From: Candidatus Pacearchaeota archaeon
Lineage (GTDB): Archaea > Nanobdellota > Nanobdellia > Pacearchaeales > GW2011-AR1
Reading direction: 5' to 3'
Length of the DNA: 10,089 bases
Assembly (NCBI GenBank): GCA_014728565.1
Contig: WJLK01000063.1
Location: 1-10,089 of the forward strand
The notes under the pieces are model-generated. The model was not told where the DNA came from, did not search any database, and worked only from the letters and a program-made list of their open reading frames with translations. The position numbers and the translations under genes are program-made. Of the stretch, positions 6,943 through 10,089 are shown piece after piece (the first letter of the stretch is position 1; each line of letters starts with the position of its first letter).

Positions 6943-6963
6943 GATTATAAATAAAATTTGAAT

Positions 6964-6971
6964 TTTATAAA
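6964..6971 (-). promoter_or_regulatory. TATA box of csaA
   Basis: TTTATAAA, identical on both strands, is centred 25.5 bases before the csaA ATG at 6942. This predicts a leaderless transcript. Confidence 0.6.
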
Positions 6972-7014
6972 AATTTAGTTTTTCAAGAAATATAAAAAGA
7001 ATTCTTCATAAAAA

Positions 7015-7046
7015 CAAATTAAATAAAAATAAAAAAAATAAAAATT
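7015..7046 (-). terminator. T-rich archaeal terminator after the 420-residue surface protein
   Basis: Immediately after the stop at 7047 the minus strand is almost all T with scattered A, including runs of five to eight T (seen as AAAAA and AAAAAAAA on the plus strand at 7018-7045). Archaeal RNA polymerase terminates at such T-tracts without a hairpin. Confidence 0.55.
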
Positions 7047-8309
7047 TTAATAATAACTTGTTTCTCCAAATTCTTCAGGTTCAGCAGGTTTCTTTGTTAA
7101 AAGCACTATTAACACTACTAAAAGCACAACAAAGATTATTACTAATACAATAGTTAGTATTAGTACAACATTGTTTTCTGCTACTACCTCTCCGTTCTCT
7201 TCTGCTTCTCTGTCTTCCTCGACATTAACTGTAAAACTAACCTGTCTTACAGTTTCTGAGTCTGCATTGACATTCGCTGTAACGGTGTTTGTACCTTCTG
7301 TAGCACTTTCTGTAGCTCTTACATTAACTTTTACAGTTCTGCTTGAACCACCTGGAATTGTAACTACCGGATCCATTACATCAATAATTAATCCTTCTGC
7401 ATCTTCTGGTGTTACTGTGTATAACACCATTCTCTCATTAGGATTAACTAAAACAACATCAAATGTTGTTTCCTCTCCTGGAGCAATAGTTCTTGAAGTT
7501 TTTGTTGCAAGAACACCAGTCTCAAGTTCTTCAACTACAATCTCTCTTACAACAGATGTGAAAGCATCATAGTTGTAGACTTCAACTTCCATCTCATAAG
7601 TTCCTGACATAGCATCTCTTGGTAGAGTCAGATATACTCTCTTGTTTACACTATCTCTTATGTCATCATAGTCACCTTCTTCATAAGGACTTAGGTCACC
7701 TGCGTAGATTCTTCTGCTAACACCAAGTTCTGGAATAACAGCCCTGATGTAAACATTGTCAAGTCTTTCCTGACCATAGTTCTGTACAACAACATCCACA
7801 GCAAGAGTTCCACCTGCACCTACATGATCAGCTACTTCTACAGAAAGAATATCAAGACTGTAAGTCTCTCTCTGAACAGTCATGTCATACTCTCCTTCAA
7901 CTGACCCCTCTCCTTTAGCAGAGATTTCAACATCAAGAGTCAAATCTTCCACTAAATCATCTAGATCCATGCTTGTAGGTAATTCAAGGACAAATCTCTT
8001 GACATACCTAGAGCCATTATATATCTTGAATCTAGGTGTCTCTTCCTCTATCTCATCCCTGTAACCTTCAATAGAAACTTCAACTCTTACATCATCCACA
8101 TCTCTGTTTGCAGTAAATGCAACCTCTACTGGGATTTTATCAGAAACTTCTCCAGCAATTACAACAGTTCCATCTGTTGAAGCTAACTCACCGTTGATTT
8201 CAACTTCTAGGTTATCAACAAAATCTCCAGTGCTAGCTGCAACAAGATTCAAAGCTAAAACTACAGCAAAAAATGCTATAAAAGAAACCAAAATTGCTTT
8301 GTGTTTCAT
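7047..8309 (-). CDS. Abundant-type surface protein with signal peptide, Ig/CARDB-like repeats and C-terminal membrane anchor
   Basis: This 420-residue protein has a clear Sec signal peptide (about 1-25, ending LNLVAA). A long acidic ectodomain of beta-sandwich units follows. The middle part (DILSVEVADHVGAGGTLAV...NYG) looks like a CARDB/COG1361 S-layer-type domain; a later unit (TIAPGEETTFDVVLVNP...GGSSRTVKVNV) looks like NPCBM/alpha-galactosidase-type or Ig-like repeats. Near residues 380-404 there is one membrane helix, then a short acidic cytoplasmic tail ending in TSYY. It is a common DPANN envelope protein, often annotated as a putative S-layer protein. G+C is raised (two sampled 60-base lines gave 37% and 40%, against 27% in lines of two other genes), which fits codon selection for high expression. 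A TATA box at 8355-8362 predicts a leader of about 24 nt. A T-tract follows the stop. Confidence 0.8.
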   Translation of the reverse strand: MKHKAILVSFIAFFAVVLALNLVAASTGDFVDNLEVEINGELASTDGTVVIAGEVSDKIPVEVAFTANRDVDDVRVEVSIEGYRDEIEEETPRFKIYNGSRYVKRFVLELPTSMDLDDLVEDLTLDVEISAKGEGSVEGEYDMTVQRETYSLDILSVEVADHVGAGGTLAVDVVVQNYGQERLDNVYIRAVIPELGVSRRIYAGDLSPYEEGDYDDIRDSVNKRVYLTLPRDAMSGTYEMEVEVYNYDAFTSVVREIVVEELETGVLATKTSRTIAPGEETTFDVVLVNPNERMVLYTVTPEDAEGLIIDVMDPVVTIPGGSSRTVKVNVRATESATEGTNTVTANVNADSETVRQVSFTVNVEEDREAEENGEVVAENNVVLILTIVLVIIFVVLLVVLIVLLTKKPAEPEEFGETSYY

Positions 8310-8354
8310 CTTGTTAAAGTAATAAATTTAGTTAATTATTACACTTGATTTTCA

Positions 8355-8362
8355 TTTATAAA
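8355..8362 (-). promoter_or_regulatory. TATA box of the 420-residue surface protein
   Basis: TTTATAAA on the minus strand is preceded by A-rich BRE-like sequence (CCAAAATG). Start of transcription about 25 bases downstream, near 8333, gives a 24-nt leader. No Shine-Dalgarno is visible in that leader. Confidence 0.55.
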
Positions 8363-8409
8363 CATTTTGGTTTTGTATTAACTATATAATAATTACAATA
8401 ATAGTAATA

Positions 8410-8417
8410 TTTATAAA
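8410..8417 (+). promoter_or_regulatory. TATA box of the ribbon-helix-helix gene, decides its start
   Basis: TTTATAAA is centred 25.5 bases before the second of two adjacent ATG codons (8439) and only 22.5 bases before the first (8436). All clear leaderless promoters in the window have 24.5-25.5, so 8439 is the more likely start. Confidence 0.55.
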
Positions 8418-8435
8418 GTATACCTGAGTATATAT

Positions 8436-8654
8436 ATGATGGAAAATATAACAACCATAAAGATATTTAAAGAAACAAAAAAAAGACTGAATAAATTAAA
8501 AGAATATGAAAGAGAGAGTTATGACCAGTTACTGAGAAAAATCCTATATATTTTGAATGAGTGCAGAAAAAATCCTGAGAAAGCAAAAAGAATTCTTGAG
8601 GATATTGACTTAAGAATAAAAAGAGAGGAAGTCTACACAAAGAGCAAGGAGTGA
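8436..8654 (+). CDS. Small ribbon-helix-helix-type (VapB/DUF7557-like) DNA-binding protein
   Basis: This protein has 71 or 72 residues. The N-terminal TTIKIFKETKKRLNKLK is a beta strand followed by a helix, then ERESYDQLLRKIL forms a second helix. This is the order seen in archaeal RHH antitoxin-like proteins (TIxIxxxTxxRLxxLK...ESYDxxxxxLL). The C-terminal tail (about 47-72) is highly charged and helical. Dimers would insert the paired strands in the DNA major groove. No toxin gene (PIN domain) lies next to it, so it may be a stand-alone regulator rather than half of a toxin-antitoxin pair. It shares a 126-base promoter region with the divergent surface-protein gene, a possible target. Leaderless; start at 8439 is preferred over 8436. 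Confidence 0.72.
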   Translation: MMENITTIKIFKETKKRLNKLKEYERESYDQLLRKILYILNECRKNPEKAKRILEDIDLRIKREEVYTKSKE

Positions 8655-8664
8655 GCTTGCTTTT
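8640..8664. terminator. Hairpin between convergent genes, possible bidirectional terminator
   Basis: AAGAGCAAG (8640-8648) pairs with CTTGCTTTT (8656-8664), with one G-U pair and a 7-nt loop. The 3' arm ends in four T. It spans the stop of the RHH gene and the 8-base gap before the convergent endonuclease gene. It may block read-through, but archaeal termination does not require hairpins. Confidence 0.35.
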
Positions 8665-9433
8665 AATGCCTCTTACTGAGCTTAAATCCTAGAACACTAT
8701 CTCCAATAGGATCAGGACTCTCATTAATTATAGTTATTTCCTTGTTTTTTGGCATATTCTCCAATAAGTTTTTCCAATTTTTAGAAGATGTTTTTATGTG
8801 TCTTCTCTCTCCTTTTTCACCATAGACAATTCCTGAAAAATGACAGTGCCACTGTTTTTCAGGAAATAATTTTTTTATTTTCTTGTAATCAATTTTTTTA
8901 TCTCTTGCAAGAATATGTGCAAAATCAAGACAAAAACTACATCTTGTATCTCTAACTAAATTTGCAATCTGATCAATACTTCCAAAAACATTTATTTTTC
9001 CCATTGTTTCAGGAGCAAGTTTAATTTTCCAGTTATTTTTTTTAATAACTTCTTGCATGTCTAAAACAGAATTTTTAATGTTTTCATAAGTTTCTTCCTG
9101 GCTCATTCCTGAATAATAACCTGCATGAAAAACAACTTTTTTTGCACCAAGTTTATCACCTATTTCACAACATTTCAGAATTCTCTCTTTACTTTGTCTG
9201 ATTTTTAATTTTTCCTTGCTGTTTAAATTAATCCAGTATGGAGCATGTATAGTTATTTTTATATCAAATTTTTCAGAAGCTTTTTTAACAGATTTCATAT
9301 CTTCCTGTTTTTTAATAAAAATCCCATATGTAAAAGGAATCTCAGTAGCTCTTATTCCTAATTTCCTGTATTCACTGAAAGTTTCCTCAATCTCCTTAAC
9401 AGGTCCGATTCCTGCAGGTCCGAATCTTATCAT
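8663..9433 (-). CDS. nfo: Endonuclease IV (AP endonuclease) family protein
   Basis: A TIM-barrel protein of 256 residues from ATG 9433; a longer frame from ATG 9460 exists, but MIRFGPAGIG is the usual beginning and 9433 lies 1 base after the upstream gene's stop. Endonuclease IV cuts DNA 5' of abasic sites in base-excision repair and uses three zinc ions. The ligands line up with E. coli Nfo: H63 (IHAPYWINL), H103 (FHAGYY), E142 (APETMG), D170 and H173 (CLDFAH), H198 (HCHFSG), H212 (GERRHI) and E238 (INESPDPIG). The Asp two residues before the H212 equivalent is Arg here; E209 in the same loop may substitute, as in the GE[KR]xH pattern I recall from archaeal relatives. It is the second gene of an operon with a small membrane protein. 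Confidence 0.87.
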   Translation of the reverse strand: MIRFGPAGIGPVKEIEETFSEYRKLGIRATEIPFTYGIFIKKQEDMKSVKKASEKFDIKITIHAPYWINLNSKEKLKIRQSKERILKCCEIGDKLGAKKVVFHAGYYSGMSQEETYENIKNSVLDMQEVIKKNNWKIKLAPETMGKINVFGSIDQIANLVRDTRCSFCLDFAHILARDKKIDYKKIKKLFPEKQWHCHFSGIVYGEKGERRHIKTSSKNWKNLLENMPKNKEITIINESPDPIGDSVLGFKLSKRH

Positions 9434-9434
9434 T

Positions 9435-9908
9435 TTAAAAAAACTCTTTTTTAATCTCACCTATATTCTGAACAATATAATCATGCATTCTTTCAAGAAG
9501 TATAGCCTGTAATTCCTCTCTTAAAGAACCTGTGCATTTTGAGAGATCTCCTTCTGGAAGTCCTGCACTGTTTTTTGAAACATAACAGATCATTTTTTTA
9601 TTCTCTAATTTTTCAAGATCAAGCTTACCTTGTTTTATTTTTACTAATGTAACTTCCACCTCACAATCAAAACTATCAGATTCTCTCAGAATCCTGTAAA
9701 ACCAACTTGCTCTTTTATCTTCCTTTATCCAGGTTGCTTTTTCACACCCTCTTAGTGATTTATAAAAACAATCCATGTTTTCACATTTTTCTGTTGCCAT
9801 GAATGAGAAATAAATAACAACACTCATAAATATAATCAGTAAAACAACAACTAGCAAGATTATTATTTTTTTCTTTTCTAGAAAATAAAAATCAACACTC
9901 CTCTTCAT
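9435..9908 (-). CDS. Small single-span membrane protein with conserved cysteines, function unknown
   Basis: This 157-residue protein has a short basic cytoplasmic head, one hydrophobic helix (about 15-36) and an outside domain. That domain holds four Cys in the pattern CENMDC, GC, DCEVEV and MIC, plus a fifth in LSKC, giving likely disulfides. The stretch DCFYKSLRGCEKATWIKEDKRASWFYRIL followed by an EVEVTLVKIKQG strand is familiar from hypothetical proteins in many DPANN genomes. No enzyme motif was seen. ATG 9908 is supported by a TATA box 25.5 bases upstream. Its stop (9435-9437) is 1 base from the start of the endonuclease IV gene, so the two are co-transcribed. A shared function is not evident. 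Confidence 0.7.
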   Translation of the reverse strand: MKRSVDFYFLEKKKIIILLVVVLLIIFMSVVIYFSFMATEKCENMDCFYKSLRGCEKATWIKEDKRASWFYRILRESDSFDCEVEVTLVKIKQGKLDLEKLENKKMICYVSKNSAGLPEGDLSKCTGSLREELQAILLERMHDYIVQNIGEIKKEFF

Positions 9909-9929
9909 TTTAAGGTAAAACTAAGAGAA

Positions 9930-9937
9930 TATTTAAA
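9930..9937 (-). promoter_or_regulatory. TATA box of the membrane protein-endonuclease IV operon
   Basis: TTTAAATA on the minus strand is centred 25.5 bases before ATG 9908. There is no Shine-Dalgarno, which predicts a leaderless message. Confidence 0.55.
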
Positions 9938-9960
9938 ACTTACTTAAATACTTGAGTTTC

Positions 9961-9977
9961 CGAAAATCCTTTATAAA
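9961..9977 (+). promoter_or_regulatory. Strong BRE/TATA promoter for the right-edge gene
   Basis: CGAAAATCC, a good match to the purine/A-rich archaeal BRE, lies directly before TTTATAAA (9970-9977). With the 25.5-base spacing seen elsewhere in the window, transcription should start near 9999. That leaves a leader of about 59 nt before ATG 10058, unlike the leaderless neighbours. Confidence 0.65.
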
Positions 9978-10013
9978 TGAATTAAGAGTTCTCAATTCAT
10001 AAACCGAAAAATA

Positions 10014-10067
10014 GTAGTACCATCACCACTTCTGAATATCAAAAGAGGTACGTCACGATGGTACTAC
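10014..10067 (+). promoter_or_regulatory. Leader hairpin that pairs the Shine-Dalgarno and start codon
   Basis: GTAGTACCATC (10014-10024) is perfectly complementary to GATGGTACTAC (10057-10067), which contains the ATG at 10058. Inside, ACTTCT (10028-10033) pairs with AGAGGT (10044-10049), including one U-G pair; AGAGGT is the Shine-Dalgarno, 8 bases before the ATG. The apical loop is 10 nt, with an internal loop of 3 and 7 nt between the two stems. The structure would block translation initiation until it opens. Possible mechanisms are a riboswitch, a thermometer or autoregulation by the product. It matches no class I recognise. Confidence 0.5.
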
Positions 10068-10089
10068 CAATTTTGAAAGGTGTTAAGAA
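10058..10089 (+). CDS. Start of a protein gene (cut by window edge), function unknown
   Basis: Only the first ten codons are visible (MVLPILKGVK). The start is chosen because AGAGGT lies 8 bases upstream and a strong BRE/TATA promoter lies further up at 9961-9977. Too little is present to name the product. The strong promoter suggests a well-expressed gene, and the folded leader suggests control at translation. Confidence 0.55.
   Translation, partial: MVLPILKGVK

Noticed and set aside
7171..8064. Two plus-strand open frames (133 and 60 residues) opposite the surface-protein gene
   Set aside because: They are Ser/Thr/Val-rich low-complexity translations of the complement of a codon-biased gene; no promoter or start signal.
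9434..9460. Longer N-terminus for endonuclease IV from ATG 9460
   Set aside because: It would add MRLKKSFFK before the family's usual MIRFGPAG start and overlap the upstream gene; ATG 9433 fits both family and operon spacing.
9216..9512. Plus-strand open frame of 98 residues opposite the endonuclease IV gene
   Set aside because: It crosses two well-supported minus-strand genes and has no family features.
10014..10067. The right-edge inverted repeat as a CRISPR repeat, tRNA or known riboswitch
   Set aside because: It occurs once, has no cloverleaf, and I could not match it to the conserved cores of fluoride, guanidine or preQ1 classes from memory.

Overview
The window looks like a piece of a small-genome DPANN archaeon, most likely of the Woesearchaeota/Pacearchaeota type. 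Four things point that way. The DNA is AT-rich: sampled 60-base lines in ordinary genes hold about 27% G+C. The promoters are archaeal, with TTTATAAA-type TATA boxes about 25 bases before the start codon, so many messages should be leaderless. Several proteins are of kinds I know mainly from DPANN genomes: an S-layer protein with TSP1-like Cys repeats and a PWWxFLA C-terminus, and a small 'AQTTIFVI' anchored protein. The housekeeping genes (PEBP, CsaA, endonuclease IV) fit this as well. The lineage is an inference from recognition, not from a search.

Left part (1-2766): the window opens in the last 40 codons of an IS200/IS605-type TnpA transposase, whose stop codon sits in a perfect hairpin. 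Directly behind it begins a large S-layer-type surface protein with no visible signal peptide, as if the element had replaced its original 5' end. This gene carries two 41-residue, six-cysteine TSP1-like repeats. It stops at a TAA immediately after an in-frame A AAA AAA heptamer, and the conserved C-terminal 64 residues continue in the -1 frame. A tail-anchored 66-residue protein follows with its own Shine-Dalgarno sequence.

Second part (2767-5105): a leaderless two-gene operon encodes a pilin-like anchored protein (236 aa) and a large exported protein of unknown function (528 aa). It runs convergently into a PEBP-family gene, and the two stop codons overlap.

Middle (5102-8309): the PEBP gene (-) and an unrecognised basic protein (+) diverge from a 181-base AT-rich spacer. 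CsaA (-) follows, then a 420-residue surface protein (-) with signal peptide, Ig/CARDB-like domains and a C-terminal membrane anchor. That last gene is clearly richer in G+C than its neighbours, which suggests high expression.

Right part (8310-10089): a small ribbon-helix-helix-type protein (+) diverges from the 420-residue gene. Convergent to it is a two-gene operon (-) of a small membrane protein and an endonuclease IV-type AP endonuclease. At the edge, a strong BRE/TATA promoter drives a gene that begins at 10058. Unlike its leaderless neighbours, this message would have a leader of about 59 nt, and that leader folds so that both the Shine-Dalgarno sequence and the AUG are paired.

The common theme is the cell envelope: five or six of the eleven genes encode exported or membrane-anchored proteins. 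The strongest leads for new biology are the slippery heptamer in the S-layer gene, the transposon junction at its 5' end, and the start-codon-masking leader at the right edge. I saw no CRISPR array, rRNA or tRNA.
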